Below, one piece after another: positions 1 through 8,274 of a stretch of 21,761 nucleotides of DNA. Location: positions 1-21,761 of the forward strand of contig JABDIZ010000247.1 of the NCBI GenBank assembly GCA_013003465.1, read 5' to 3'. Source of the DNA: Rhodothermaceae bacterium (GTDB lineage Bacteria > Bacteroidota > Rhodothermia > Rhodothermales > Rubricoccaceae). Below the pieces are notes generated by a model. The model was not told the DNA's origin, did no database searches, and was given only the letters and a program-made list of their open reading frames with translations. Position numbers and translations under genes: made by a program. The stretch's first letter is position 1, and each line of letters starts with the position of its first letter.

Positions 1-1
1 G

Positions 2-718
2 GCCTCGCCCATCGACTACCTGAAGCTGCCTATCCAGACCCTCAAGGTCGGCGCGCTCGGGACGCACAACTGCCTCGGGCTTGCCAAGGCGAAGGGCGCG
101 CGGATGCTCATCGCCTCCACCTCCGAGGTCTACGGCGACCCGCTGGAGCACCCGCAGAAGGAGACCTACTGGGGGAACGTCAACCCGGTCGGGTCGCGGG
201 GCGTCTACGACGAGGCCAAGCGCTTCGCCGAGGCGATCACGATGGCCTACCAGCGCTACCACGGGGTCGAGACGCGCATCGTGCGCATCTTCAACACGTA
301 TGGTCCGCGTATGCGCCTTGACGACGGACGTGCGCTTCCGGCGTTCATGGGGCAAGCGCTCCGCGGCGAGCCCATCACGGTCTTCGGCGACGGCTCGCAG
401 ACGCGCTCGTTCCAGTACGTCGATGACCTCGTCGAAGGCATCTACCGGTTGCTGCTCTCCGACGAGACTGAGCCGGTCAACATCGGCAACCCGGACGAGA
501 TCTCGATCAAGGAATTCGCCGAGGAGGTCGTCGCGCTGACCGGCTCAGCCAGCCCGGTCACCTACGAGCCGCTCCCCGCCGACGACCCCAAGGTGCGGCA
601 GCCCGACATCACCAAGGCGCGCCACGTGCTCGGCTGGACCCCGCAGGTCAGCCGGGCCGACGGCCTCCGCCGCACCCTCGACTACTTCCGCGAACACGTC
701 ACGGTGGCCCAGTCATAG
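2..718 (+). CDS. UDP-glucuronate decarboxylase-like NAD-dependent sugar epimerase/dehydratase (5' end outside window)
   Basis: The frame is open from the left edge, so the N-terminal part with the GxxGxxG NAD motif lies outside; 238 codons remain. Visible signatures of the extended SDR superfamily are the ASPIDYLKLPIQTLKV stretch at the edge, the substrate/cofactor segment ASTSEVYGDP, the catalytic Tyr-Lys pair in VYDEAKRF, RIFNTYGPRM, and the FQYVDDLVEGI segment. This combination is typical of UDP-xylose synthase (UXS), which oxidises and decarboxylates UDP-glucuronate to UDP-xylose in the cytoplasm. The closely related dTDP-glucose 4,6-dehydratases usually look different around the catalytic Tyr, so UXS is preferred but not proven. 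It precedes cysQ by 81 bp on the same strand and fits the nucleotide-sugar theme of the window. Confidence 0.88.
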   Translation, partial: ASPIDYLKLPIQTLKVGALGTHNCLGLAKAKGARMLIASTSEVYGDPLEHPQKETYWGNVNPVGSRGVYDEAKRFAEAITMAYQRYHGVETRIVRIFNTYGPRMRLDDGRALPAFMGQALRGEPITVFGDGSQTRSFQYVDDLVEGIYRLLLSDETEPVNIGNPDEISIKEFAEEVVALTGSASPVTYEPLPADDPKVRQPDITKARHVLGWTPQVSRADGLRRTLDYFREHVTVAQS

Positions 719-799
719 CGAAAGAGGAGAGGGTGACTACGCGCCCGACCTCGCCGCTCTTCCCCCCGTTCCCGCCTCCCTTTCACCCTTTCGATTCCC

Positions 800-1618
800 A
801 TGACCGACACCCTCACCGACCTGCTCCCCGCCGTTCGGCAAATTGCCGCCGAAGCTGGACGCGTCATCCTCTCGTTCTACGAGAAGCCGCTTCCCGTCGA
901 TTACAAAGCGGACGACTCGCCGCTGACGCAGGCCGACCGTGCCTCGCACCACTTCATCGTCGAGCGGCTCGAAGCGCTCACGCCCCAGGTGCCTGTGCTC
1001 TCCGAAGAGTCCGATCCCGGCGATTACGCCGCACGCGGCTCCTGGACGCGCTTCTGGTGCGTCGATCCGCTGGACGGCACCAAGGAGTTCGTCAAGAAGA
1101 CGGGCGAGTTCACCGTCAACATCGCGCTGATCGAGAACGGCGAGCCCATGCTGGGCGTCGTGCACGTGCCGGTGCAGGGGCTGACCTACTTCGCGGCAAA
1201 GGGCGAGGGGGCCTTTAAGCAGGTCGGCGGGGCCGAGCCCGCGCTGATCACCGCCCGCTCGGCGAACGCCGAAGAAATCGTGCTCGTGGCCAGCCGTGAC
1301 CACGCCGGACCTGAAGTGGCGGCCATCATCGAGCGCATGGAGGACGAGGGCATGGCGGTCGATTCCACCAGCATGGGCTCGTCACTCAAGTTCTGCCTAG
1401 TCGCTGAGGGGGCGGCCGACTTCTACCCGCGCACCGTCCCCACCTTCGAGTGGGACACCGCGGCGGCGCAGTGCATCGTGGAGGCCGCCGGGGGCGCGGG
1501 CGTCATGACGCGCGACGGCAACCGCCTCGCCTACAACAAGGAAGATCTCCGCAACCCGTCCGTCTTCGCCGTCGGCGACGCCTCGCTCGACTGGCGGCGG
1601 TGGATCGATCCGGCGTAG
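800..1618 (+). CDS. cysQ: 3'(2'),5'-bisphosphate nucleotidase CysQ
   Basis: A 272-residue protein of the inositol monophosphatase/FBPase superfamily, the usual CysQ length. Metal-binding motifs are intact: Glu pair in LSEES near residues 68-71, DPLDGTKEF at 89-97, and WDTAAAQ near 219-225. CysQ hydrolyses PAP (and PAPS) to AMP, removing the inhibitory by-product of PAPS-dependent reactions; it is cytoplasmic and Mg-dependent. The ATG at 800 gives a normal N-terminus (MTDTLTDLLPAVRQIA). No Shine-Dalgarno is visible. The next gene, a sulfate-type transporter, starts 35 bp downstream, and the ATP sulfurylase/APS kinase follows, which supports CysQ over a plain inositol monophosphatase. Confidence 0.93.
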   Translation: MTDTLTDLLPAVRQIAAEAGRVILSFYEKPLPVDYKADDSPLTQADRASHHFIVERLEALTPQVPVLSEESDPGDYAARGSWTRFWCVDPLDGTKEFVKKTGEFTVNIALIENGEPMLGVVHVPVQGLTYFAAKGEGAFKQVGGAEPALITARSANAEEIVLVASRDHAGPEVAAIIERMEDEGMAVDSTSMGSSLKFCLVAEGAADFYPRTVPTFEWDTAAAQCIVEAAGGAGVMTRDGNRLAYNKEDLRNPSVFAVGDASLDWRRWIDPA

Positions 1619-1653
1619 CGCTTTCTTCTTTCTGCTGACCCGAAGCTCTGCGC

Positions 1654-3414
1654 ATGGATCTCGGCTGGCAAGCCTACGTCACGCTCGGCGCGCTCGTCCT
1701 GATGGTCGTGGCGCTCGTGCGGAGCGTGGCCCGCACCGATCTGGTGCTGATGGGCACGCTCGGGCTGCTGCTCCTGGCAGGCATCGTGACGCCGGAGGCC
1801 GCCTTCGCCGGGTTCGCCAACCCGGCGGTCATCGCCATCGCGACGCTGTTCATCGTGGCGGCGGGCGTGGAGCGGACCGGCGCCCTCGGCTTCCTCGATG
1901 GGCTGCTGCGTCCGCGATCCGGTCGGATCGGTCGGTCGCTGTTGCGGCTGATGCTGCCGACGTCGTTCCTCTCGGGCGTACTCAACAACACGCCCATCGT
2001 GGCGATGCTCATTCCGCGCGTGCAGGCCTGGGGCCGCAGCAGCGGCATCGACGCCTCGAAGTTGCTCATGCCGCTCTCGACAGCCGCTATCGTCGGCGGG
2101 TGGCTGACGCTGATCGGGACGAGCACCAATGTGATTGTTCACGGCCTGCTGCTTGCGGAAGGCCTGCCCGGGTTCTCCTTTTTCGAACTGACGTGGGTGG
2201 GGATTCCGGCCGCGCTTGTAGTGAGCCTCTACTACGCGCTTGGGGGGCACCGACTGCTGCCTAGCCATGACGGTGCCGCGCTCGGCACGCAGGCGCGGGC
2301 CTATCAGTTCGAGGCGCGCGTCGCCCCGGGCTCGCCGCTGATCGGGCAGACCGTCGAGGCGGCAGGCCTTCGTACGCTCGGGGATGTCTATCTGGCGCAC
2401 GTGCGGCGCGGCGACCTCGTCAAGGAGGTGCAGCCCGAGACGACGCTCTTTCCCGAGGATGTCCTCACATTCGTCGGCGATGTCGGGACGCACGATGCGG
2501 TGCTCCGGCGCCGCGGGCTGGAGCGGGCGGCGCCGATGGTGAACGACGCGCGCAACCCCGATCTGCCGCTCTTCGAGGTCGTCGTGGCTCCTGGCTCGCG
2601 GCTCGTAGGGCATACGCTCCAGGACGTCGGCTTCCGCGAACGCTACGGCGGGGTCGTCCTCGCCATCCAGCGGCGCGACGAGCCTATCGAAGGCGGTCTC
2701 GGCCGCGTTCCGCTCCGTGCGGGCGACCTGCTCCTCATCGAGGGCCGCCCTGCACTGGCGGGTCGGCTCGCGGCGCGCTCCGACGACTTCGCGCTCGTGG
2801 CCCCGCTCGGCTACGTCGGAACGGTCAGTTCACGCGCACCCGTCGCCCTCGCCATCCTCGTAGGCATGGTCGGGCTCGTCGCAACCAACGTGTTGCCGCT
2901 CGCCACAGCGACGTTCGCGGCGGCGCTTGGCATGATCGTGACGGGCTGTTTGCGTGGCTCGGCGCTGCGTGGCGCGGTGGACGTGCCCGTGATTTTAGTC
3001 ATCGCCGCGGCGCTGGGCATCGGCAGTGCGGTCGAGACGACCGGGCTTGCCTCCGTGGCGGCCGAAGGCCTCCTGATGGCCTCGGGCGCCCTGGGACCCA
3101 TTGCCATGCTGGTGCTCGTGTACATCGCCGCCAACATCCTCGCCGAACTGATCACCAACAAGGCGTCGGCCGTGCTGATGCTGCCCGTGGCGCTCGCCGT
3201 CGCGGCCGATCTGGGGGCGAGTTGGAAGGCCTTTGCCGTCGTCGTCACCATCGGCTCGGCGGCCAGCTTCCTCACGCCCATCGGGTACCAGACCAACCTG
3301 ATGGTGATGGGCGTCGGGGGATACCGCTACACCGACTACGCCAAGGCGGGCGCCCCCGTCAGCCTGCTCGTGATGGCCGTCACCGTGACCGTCTGCGCAC
3401 TGGTCTGGCTCTAG
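1654..3414 (+). CDS. SLC13/DASS-family anion permease with two internal RCK_C (TrkA-C) domains, probable sulfate transporter
   Basis: A roughly 586-residue inner-membrane protein. About five hydrophobic segments lie between residues 5 and 200, then a soluble insert at about 217-380 that reads as two tandem RCK_C/TrkA-C domains (each with a xxPGSxLxGxT start, at about 224 and 312), then about six more segments to the C-terminus. DASS-type substrate loops are visible: NNTPIVAML near 111 and GTSTN near 155 in the first half, ITNKASAVLMLP near 500 and TPIGYQTNLMV near 540 in the second half. Members with this layout include the algal SAC1-like and bacterial proteins assigned to sulfate or other anion uptake. 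Its position between cysQ and sat-cysC makes sulfate the best guess; the substrate is inferred. A dicarboxylate substrate cannot be excluded. Confidence 0.88.
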   Translation: MDLGWQAYVTLGALVLMVVALVRSVARTDLVLMGTLGLLLLAGIVTPEAAFAGFANPAVIAIATLFIVAAGVERTGALGFLDGLLRPRSGRIGRSLLRLMLPTSFLSGVLNNTPIVAMLIPRVQAWGRSSGIDASKLLMPLSTAAIVGGWLTLIGTSTNVIVHGLLLAEGLPGFSFFELTWVGIPAALVVSLYYALGGHRLLPSHDGAALGTQARAYQFEARVAPGSPLIGQTVEAAGLRTLGDVYLAHVRRGDLVKEVQPETTLFPEDVLTFVGDVGTHDAVLRRRGLERAAPMVNDARNPDLPLFEVVVAPGSRLVGHTLQDVGFRERYGGVVLAIQRRDEPIEGGLGRVPLRAGDLLLIEGRPALAGRLAARSDDFALVAPLGYVGTVSSRAPVALAILVGMVGLVATNVLPLATATFAAALGMIVTGCLRGSALRGAVDVPVILVIAAALGIGSAVETTGLASVAAEGLLMASGALGPIAMLVLVYIAANILAELITNKASAVLMLPVALAVAADLGASWKAFAVVVTIGSAASFLTPIGYQTNLMVMGVGGYRYTDYAKAGAPVSLLVMAVTVTVCALVWL

Positions 3415-3592
3415 CTCCTTCTCATGCCGTAACGCTCCATGTGTCAATACCCTGTGGAAACGGCGTGATAACCCATTCACAACCGGGTTTGCGGTTGCAT
3501 CCCGCCGAATCCGAGCCTAGCATCGCTTCATCGCTGGATTCCACCGCCTCCCGGCACTCTTTCTTCGACCACGAACCCTTATCCCTGATCTC

Positions 3593-5320
3593 ATGACCGA
3601 GACCACCCTCATTGCCCCCCACGGCGGCGAACTCTGCGACCTCGTCCGCACGGGCGCCGCCGCCGACGCGCTCCGGGAGGAGGCTCAGGACCTGACGTCG
3701 CTGACGCTCTCCGACCGCCAGATCTGCGACATCGAGCTGATCCTCAACGGCGGCTTCTCGCCGCTCACCGGTTTCCTCACGCAGGAAGACTACGACAGCG
3801 TCGTCGCTGACATGCGCCTCGCCGACGGGACGCTCTGGCCGATGCCCATCACGTTCGACACGGACGAGGAGACGGCCGCTGGCCTCAGCCTCGGCGACCG
3901 CGTCGCCCTCCGCGACAAGACGGGCCTGCTCATCGCCGTGATGACGATCGAGAGCAAGTGGACGCCCAGCAAGGAGCACGAGGCGAAGGAAGTCTTCGGC
4001 ACGACCGACACGAAGCACCCGGCCGTCAACTACCTCTTTAACGCGGCGGGCGACGTCTACCTCGGCGGCGCCCTCGAAGGCGTGCAGTTGCCCATCCACT
4101 ACGACTACACGGAACTGCGCCACACCCCGGCCGAGCTTCGCGCGAAGTTCGAGGCGATGGGACGCGACCACATCGTGGCCTTCCAGACGCGCAACCCGAT
4201 GCACCGCGCGCACTACGAACTGACCCACCGCGCGGCCGAGGAGATCGGCGGCATGCTGCTCATCCACCCGGTCGTGGGCATGACCAAGCCGGGCGATGTG
4301 GACCACTACACGCGCGTCCGCTGCTACCAGGCCATCCTGAAGCAGTACCCCGAGGGCGAGGCCATGCTGAGCCTGCTGCCCCTCGCCATGCGCATGGGCG
4401 GCCCGCGCGAGGCCATCTGGCACGCGCTCATCCGCAAGAACCACGGGTGCACACACCTCGTCGTCGGCCGCGACCACGCTGGTCCGGGCAACGACGCCAA
4501 CGGCGAGCCCTTCTACGGCCCCTACGATGCGCAGGAGCTCTTCCAGCAGCACGAAGAGGAGATGGGCGTCAAGATGGTGCCCTTCCAGCTGATGGTCTAC
4601 GTCCCTGAGGACGATGCCTACATGCCCATCGACGAGGCCAACGCGCAGGGCAAGAAGTTCGAGAACATCTCGGGCACGCAGCAGCGCGAGATGCTCGCCA
4701 ACGGCGAGGAGATCCCGTCGTGGTTCACCTACCCCGACGTGGTCAAGGAGCTCAAGACGAGCCACCCGCCGAAGAGCCAGCAGGGCTTCACGGTCTTCTT
4801 CACCGGCCTCTCCGGCTCGGGCAAGAGCACCATCGCCAACGCGCTGATCGACCGCCTCATGGAGTCGGGCCGCAACGTGACGCTGCTCGACGGCGATGTC
4901 GTCCGCACGCACCTCTCGAAGGGCCTCGGTTTTTCGCGTGAGGACCGCTCGACCAACGTGCAGCGCATCGGCTACGTGGCCTCCGAGATCACCAAGCACG
5001 GCGGCATCGCCGTCTGTGCGCCGATCGCGCCCTACGAGGCCGACCGCAAGGCCAACCGCGCGGCCATCGAGGCCGGTGGTGGCTACATCGAGGCGTTCGT
5101 CAACACGCCCCTCGAAGTCTGCGAAGCGCGCGACGTGAAGGGCCTCTACGCGATGGCCCGCGCAGGCAAGATCAAGGAGTTCACCGGCATCTCGGATCCC
5201 TACGAGGAGCCGACCGATGCCGAGATCCTGCTCCCGTCGCAGGACCTGAGCGTTGCCGAGAGCGTGGACAAGGTGATGGACTACCTCCAGCAGGAGGGCT
5301 ACCTCCCAGCCGAGGGCTAA
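3593..5320 (+). CDS. sat-cysC: Bifunctional sulfate adenylyltransferase / adenylylsulfate kinase (ATP sulfurylase-APS kinase fusion)
   Basis: A 575-residue fusion. Residues 1-390 are a monomeric-type ATP sulfurylase (Sat, not the CysDN type): GGFSPLTGF near 53-61, the ATP-binding QTRNPMHRAH at 198-207 and GRDHAGPG at 292-299. Residues about 397-575 are APS kinase: P-loop GLSGSGKST at 405-413, LLDGDVVRTHL at 431-441, SREDRSTNVQRIG at 448-460 and IAPYEADR. Together they convert sulfate plus two ATP into PAPS. Both active sites look complete. The ATG at 3593 gives a standard Sat N-terminus. The gene lies 178 bp after the transporter, so it may have its own promoter, although I found no convincing box there. 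It is followed 21 bp later by a strong terminator hairpin. Confidence 0.96.
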   Translation: MTETTLIAPHGGELCDLVRTGAAADALREEAQDLTSLTLSDRQICDIELILNGGFSPLTGFLTQEDYDSVVADMRLADGTLWPMPITFDTDEETAAGLSLGDRVALRDKTGLLIAVMTIESKWTPSKEHEAKEVFGTTDTKHPAVNYLFNAAGDVYLGGALEGVQLPIHYDYTELRHTPAELRAKFEAMGRDHIVAFQTRNPMHRAHYELTHRAAEEIGGMLLIHPVVGMTKPGDVDHYTRVRCYQAILKQYPEGEAMLSLLPLAMRMGGPREAIWHALIRKNHGCTHLVVGRDHAGPGNDANGEPFYGPYDAQELFQQHEEEMGVKMVPFQLMVYVPEDDAYMPIDEANAQGKKFENISGTQQREMLANGEEIPSWFTYPDVVKELKTSHPPKSQQGFTVFFTGLSGSGKSTIANALIDRLMESGRNVTLLDGDVVRTHLSKGLGFSREDRSTNVQRIGYVASEITKHGGIAVCAPIAPYEADRKANRAAIEAGGGYIEAFVNTPLEVCEARDVKGLYAMARAGKIKEFTGISDPYEEPTDAEILLPSQDLSVAESVDKVMDYLQQEGYLPAEG

Positions 5321-5341
5321 GTCGCCTCAACGCTGAACACC

Positions 5342-5385
5342 ACGATGGGCGGGGGCCGCAGGGTCCTCGCCCATCGTAGTTTCTG
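5342..5385 (+). terminator. Intrinsic terminator after sat-cysC
   Basis: A perfect 10-bp inverted repeat, ACGATGGGCG at 5342-5351 and CGCCCATCGT at 5368-5377. It is extended inward to 14 pairs by GGGG/TCCT (two G-C and two G-U pairs), with an 8-nt loop at 5356-5363. A modestly T-rich tail (AGTTTCTG) follows. It sits 21 bp past the sat-cysC stop codon and 37 bp before rfbC, so it separates the sulfate block from the rhamnose genes. Confidence 0.8.
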
Positions 5386-5413
5386 CTCCGTCGTTTTCTA
5401 CCGCTCCGCCTGC

Positions 5414-5983
5414 ATGACCATCCACGAAACCCGCTTGCCCGGCCTCCTGCTTATCGAACCGACGGTCTATGGGGATGCGCGTGGGTTCTTTCTGGAGCGT
5501 TTCCACGCCGAGCGCTACCCGGAGGCGCTGGGCATCGAGGCGGTGTTCGTGCAGGACAACCACTCGCGCTCGAAACGCGGCACGCTGCGGGGCTTGCACT
5601 TCCAGGTCCACCACCCGCAGGGGAAGCTCGTCGAATGCGCACGCGGGGCTGTCTACGATGTGGTCGTGGACGTGCGTCCCGATTCGCCGACGTTCGGGCA
5701 GTGGCACGGCGTCGAACTCTCGGACATGAACCACCGCCAACTCTGGATTCCGCCGGGCTTTGCCCACGGTTTTTGCGTGCTCTCTGACGAAGCCGACTTC
5801 CTCTACAAGTGTACGGAGGGCTACCACCCGGAGGACGAGGGTGGGATTACGTGGGATGACCCCGCGCTCGGGATTACCTGGCCGCTGGCCGATCCGATCC
5901 TGTCCGAGAAGGACCGAGCCTTGCCGCGTCTGAGCGAGTTGAGTCCAGCCGAACTGCCGCACACTGAAGCCGCCGTGTCGTGA
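5414..5983 (+). CDS. rfbC: dTDP-4-dehydrorhamnose 3,5-epimerase
   Basis: A 189-residue RmlC/RfbC protein, normal length. It converts dTDP-4-keto-6-deoxyglucose to dTDP-4-keto-rhamnose in the cytoplasm. Family marks in order: GDARGFFLERF near 20-30, VQDNHSRSKRGTLRGLHFQ at 46-64 with the catalytic His in RGLHFQ at 62, KLVECARGAVYDVVVD, WIPPGFAHGF at 111-120, and FLYKCT with the active-site Tyr near 131. The frame is open upstream of the ATG at 5414, but an earlier start would fall in the terminator hairpin, and MTIHETRLPG matches where the family begins. It overlaps rfbD by 4 bp (GTGA), so the two genes are almost certainly co-transcribed and translationally coupled. Confidence 0.95.
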   Translation: MTIHETRLPGLLLIEPTVYGDARGFFLERFHAERYPEALGIEAVFVQDNHSRSKRGTLRGLHFQVHHPQGKLVECARGAVYDVVVDVRPDSPTFGQWHGVELSDMNHRQLWIPPGFAHGFCVLSDEADFLYKCTEGYHPEDEGGITWDDPALGITWPLADPILSEKDRALPRLSELSPAELPHTEAAVS

Positions 5984-6840
5984 CGTGGCTCGTGACCGGG
6001 GCGAATGGGCAGGTGGGCCATGCCCTCGTGCAGGCGGCTCCGAGTGAAGTCATTGGGCTGGACCGCGCTGCCCTGGACATCACCGACGCCGAGGCAGTTC
6101 GACGGGCTATCGCGGCTCGCGCACCGGACGCGGTCATCAATGCGGCGGCGTACACCGCCGTGGATCGGGCGGAAGCCGAGCCGGAGATCGCCTTCGCCGT
6201 CAACCGCGACGGGGCAGCCAACCTCGCCGATGCTTGCGCCGCCGTCGGAATTCCGCTACTACACATCTCGACCGATTACGTCTTCGACGGGACGAAGGCG
6301 GCGCCGTATACCGAGGACGACGCGCCGAATCCGCTCGGGGTGTACGGGCAGAGCAAATGGGAGGGTGAAGAGGCCATTCGCGACCGGTTCGATCAGCACA
6401 TCATTCTGCGGACGGCCTGGGTCTTTGGTGCGCATGGCACCAACTTCGTCCAGACGATCCTGCGGCTGGCCCGCGAGCGCGAGGCGCTCCGCATTGTAGC
6501 CGACCAACACGGCCATCCGACGCCCGCTGCGGCCATTGCCGAGGCGCTGCTGCACATTGCGAGGGGCGTGTGTGCCCAACAAGGCCAGTGGGGGACCTAT
6601 CACTTCGCCGGGCAGCCGCCAACGACATGGCACGGTTTTGCCAAAGCAATTGTGGCCGAGGCCCGAGCGCATGAGCCGCTAGCTGTGCAGACCCTGGAGC
6701 CCATCGATACGACGGCCTATCCAACGCCCGCTCTCCGCCCGCTCAGCACGCTGCTCGATACGACGCGAATCAGCGAGGCCTTCGGTCTCACAATGCCCGA
6801 CTGGCGAGAGGAACTGCGCCGCATAGTCGTGGAGGGATAA
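5980..6840 (+). CDS. rfbD: dTDP-4-dehydrorhamnose reductase
   Basis: A 286-residue SDR protein that reduces dTDP-4-keto-rhamnose to dTDP-L-rhamnose using NAD(P)H. Seen: cofactor motif GANGQVG at 7-13, LDITD near 32-36, INAAAYTAVDRAE at 53-65, STDYVFDG at 97-104, and catalytic Tyr122/Lys126 in VYGQSKWEGE. The start is a GTG at 5980 whose last bases overlap the rfbC stop codon; no ATG alternative preserves the nucleotide-binding motif, so this start is well fixed. The pathway's first two enzymes are not adjacent: a possible nucleotidyltransferase is at 15062, and no dTDP-glucose 4,6-dehydratase was found in the window. Confidence 0.95.
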   Translation: MTWLVTGANGQVGHALVQAAPSEVIGLDRAALDITDAEAVRRAIAARAPDAVINAAAYTAVDRAEAEPEIAFAVNRDGAANLADACAAVGIPLLHISTDYVFDGTKAAPYTEDDAPNPLGVYGQSKWEGEEAIRDRFDQHIILRTAWVFGAHGTNFVQTILRLAREREALRIVADQHGHPTPAAAIAEALLHIARGVCAQQGQWGTYHFAGQPPTTWHGFAKAIVAEARAHEPLAVQTLEPIDTTAYPTPALRPLSTLLDTTRISEAFGLTMPDWREELRRIVVEG

Positions 6841-6856
6841 GCCCTGCGCCCAAAGG

Positions 6857-6893
6857 AATTCTAATGGTGGGCTTACGAAGCCTCGGCAGAATT
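6857..6893 (+). terminator. Possible weak terminator hairpin after rfbD
   Basis: A two-part stem: outer AATTC at 6857-6861 with GAATT at 6889-6893, and inner GGCTT at 6870-6874 with AAGCC at 6878-6882 around a 3-nt loop. It lies 16 bp beyond rfbD and before the promoter candidate at 6908. There is no T-run after it, so it is only a tentative terminator. Confidence 0.3.
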
Positions 6894-6907
6894 AAAGCCT
6901 ATGTTCA

Positions 6908-6936
6908 TTTGGACAGGCGGCTCTGTTGTATTTTAG
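6908..6936 (+). promoter_or_regulatory. Candidate Bacteroidota-type promoter for the WecA-like gene
   Basis: TTTG at 6908-6911 is followed after 17 nt by TATTTTAG at 6929-6936. The established Bacteroidota housekeeping promoter is a -33 TTTG/TTG and a -7 TAnnTTTG with spacing near 17-23; this match has one mismatch in the -7 box. It lies in the 224-bp gap between rfbD and the gene at 7065, in one of the few AT-rich spots of that gap. It implies a leader of about 120 nt. Confidence 0.4.
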
Positions 6937-7064
6937 CGATGAGCCGTCTCGGGTCTCCTTCGCGCAGGAGCCCCACAGAGGCCTGGCTCGTCTCCCTCTG
7001 CCTTTTTCGTTGAAGCGGCTTCTGGGCCTCTTCTCGACGGATCGGGCTGTCCCCCTCCCGTCCT

Positions 7065-8261
7065 ATGCTCGCCCTCGTCTTATTCGGCGGTTTCGTCCTC
7101 AGCCTCGAAACTGCGATCCGACTCACACCGAGGCTGCGGGACCTGGCCATTCGCCGGGGGTGGATGGATGCGCCCGATGGACAGCGTAAGATCCACACCA
7201 CGCCCATCCCGAATGTGGGCGGGCTGGCCATTGCGGCCGGAACGCTCGTCGGGTTGGCAGGCTTCGTCCTGGTACGTCCGTGGCTCCCCGAAAGCTTTGC
7301 CGTGCTGGCTCCGCCTCCGCTGATCGTGCTCGGGGCGGTCATCATTGCTCTCGTCGGTTTCTGGGATGATCTCCGTGATTTGCACTTCCGCATCAAGCTC
7401 GTCGCGCAAATCGGTGTTGCGTCGCTCGTTATCCTGAGTGGGTACCGCATTGATCTCTTCGGCCGCGTGCTCGGCGATGGGACCTTGGATCTAGCGGTTT
7501 CTGTGTTCCTGACGATCGTGTGGATGGTCGGGACCATGAATGCGGTCAACTTCATTGATGGAATGGATGGCCTAGCAGCGGGTTCTGTCGCCATTGCGCT
7601 CGCCGGACTGGCTGGGGTCTTTCTGGTTGGGGGCCACGTGGAGGGCATGATTTTGTTTGTCGCGGTGATGGGGGCGCTGCTGGGTTTCCTGCGCTACAAC
7701 TTCCATCCGGCCTCCGTCTTCATGGGCGATAGCGGAAGCCTCTTCATCGGCTTCCTCCTCGCGGCGTATGCACTGCGCGGCTCGGCGCACGACCATCCGG
7801 TACTCCAGTTCGCTATCCCCGTCGTGGCGATGGGCTTGCCCATTCTGGATACGGGGCTCTCCATCATGCGGCGGCTCTGGCGTGGGCAGTCGCCGTTTCA
7901 TGCCGATCGGGAGCACCTGCACCATCGCGTGGCGGCACTGACAACGCATCGAGGTGCCGTCCTGCTGCTCTATGCGCTGAGCGCGTTCTTCGCAGTTGGG
8001 GCCATCGGGATGGCGGCATTGCGGGCCCCGGCAGCCCTCGCGCTGTTTGGGGTGGGCACGGCCCTCGTCGTGATATTTCTGTACCAGCTGGGCTCCTTGC
8101 CCGGCGCCGAGGCACGTCGCCCTGCCGAGGTTCGTCCGCACAGCGCCGCACGCGCCCGTCTGCCCAGCGGCGATGGAGCCTCCGAGGCCTTGCCCCCCGT
8201 GTCGTCACGAGAGGAAGCAGCCCCATCGGCTGCGGAAGAGTCCTGGTCTCCGGTCTCGTAA
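7065..8261 (+). CDS. WecA/TagO-type undecaprenyl-phosphate sugar-1-phosphate transferase (MraY family)
   Basis: A 398-residue polytopic inner-membrane protein with about ten or eleven hydrophobic segments. Family catalytic motifs are all visible: VGFWDDLRDL with the Asp pair at 101-102, NFIDGMDGLAAG at 162-173, VFMGDSGSLFIGF at 218-230, LDTG near 261, and the cytoplasmic HADREHLHHR loop at 279-288. This loop is the signature of WecA/TagO/WbpL-type enzymes rather than MraY itself. They transfer a sugar-1-phosphate (often GlcNAc) to undecaprenyl phosphate, the first step of O-antigen or wall-glycan synthesis. The last 50 or so residues (about 345-398) are rich in Ala, Pro, Ser, Glu and Arg and look disordered. 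The exact sugar donor cannot be read from the sequence. It converges on the minus-strand operon, with 13 bp between stops. Confidence 0.92.
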   Translation: MLALVLFGGFVLSLETAIRLTPRLRDLAIRRGWMDAPDGQRKIHTTPIPNVGGLAIAAGTLVGLAGFVLVRPWLPESFAVLAPPPLIVLGAVIIALVGFWDDLRDLHFRIKLVAQIGVASLVILSGYRIDLFGRVLGDGTLDLAVSVFLTIVWMVGTMNAVNFIDGMDGLAAGSVAIALAGLAGVFLVGGHVEGMILFVAVMGALLGFLRYNFHPASVFMGDSGSLFIGFLLAAYALRGSAHDHPVLQFAIPVVAMGLPILDTGLSIMRRLWRGQSPFHADREHLHHRVAALTTHRGAVLLLYALSAFFAVGAIGMAALRAPAALALFGVGTALVVIFLYQLGSLPGAEARRPAEVRPHSAARARLPSGDGASEALPPVSSREEAAPSAAEESWSPVS

Positions 8262-8274
8262 GCGACGGCCTCTC

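Noticed and set aside
719..793. Inverted repeat AGGGTGA (730-736) / TCACCCT (783-789) between the decarboxylase-like gene and cysQ
   Set aside because: Loop of about 46 nt, bulged outer stem, and no T-run; too weak to call a terminator.
733..1218. Open frame of 161 codons overlapping the start of cysQ
   Set aside because: Basic, Arg-rich translation with no family resemblance; it is a shadow of the well-supported cysQ frame.
1531..2613. 360-codon open frame antisense to the SLC13 gene
   Set aside because: His/Arg/Gln-rich translation typical of the complement of GC-rich genes; overlaps two genes with clear motifs.
3415..3592. Promoter or riboswitch before sat-cysC
   Set aside because: The gap has a TTTG at 3488-3491 and a small AACCG/CGGTT repeat at 3481-3496, but no acceptable -7 box or conserved aptamer shape could be made out.
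3422..4999. 525-codon open frame antisense to sat-cysC
   Set aside because: Long only because stop codons are rare opposite high-GC codons; low-complexity Val/Arg/Leu translation and no domain.
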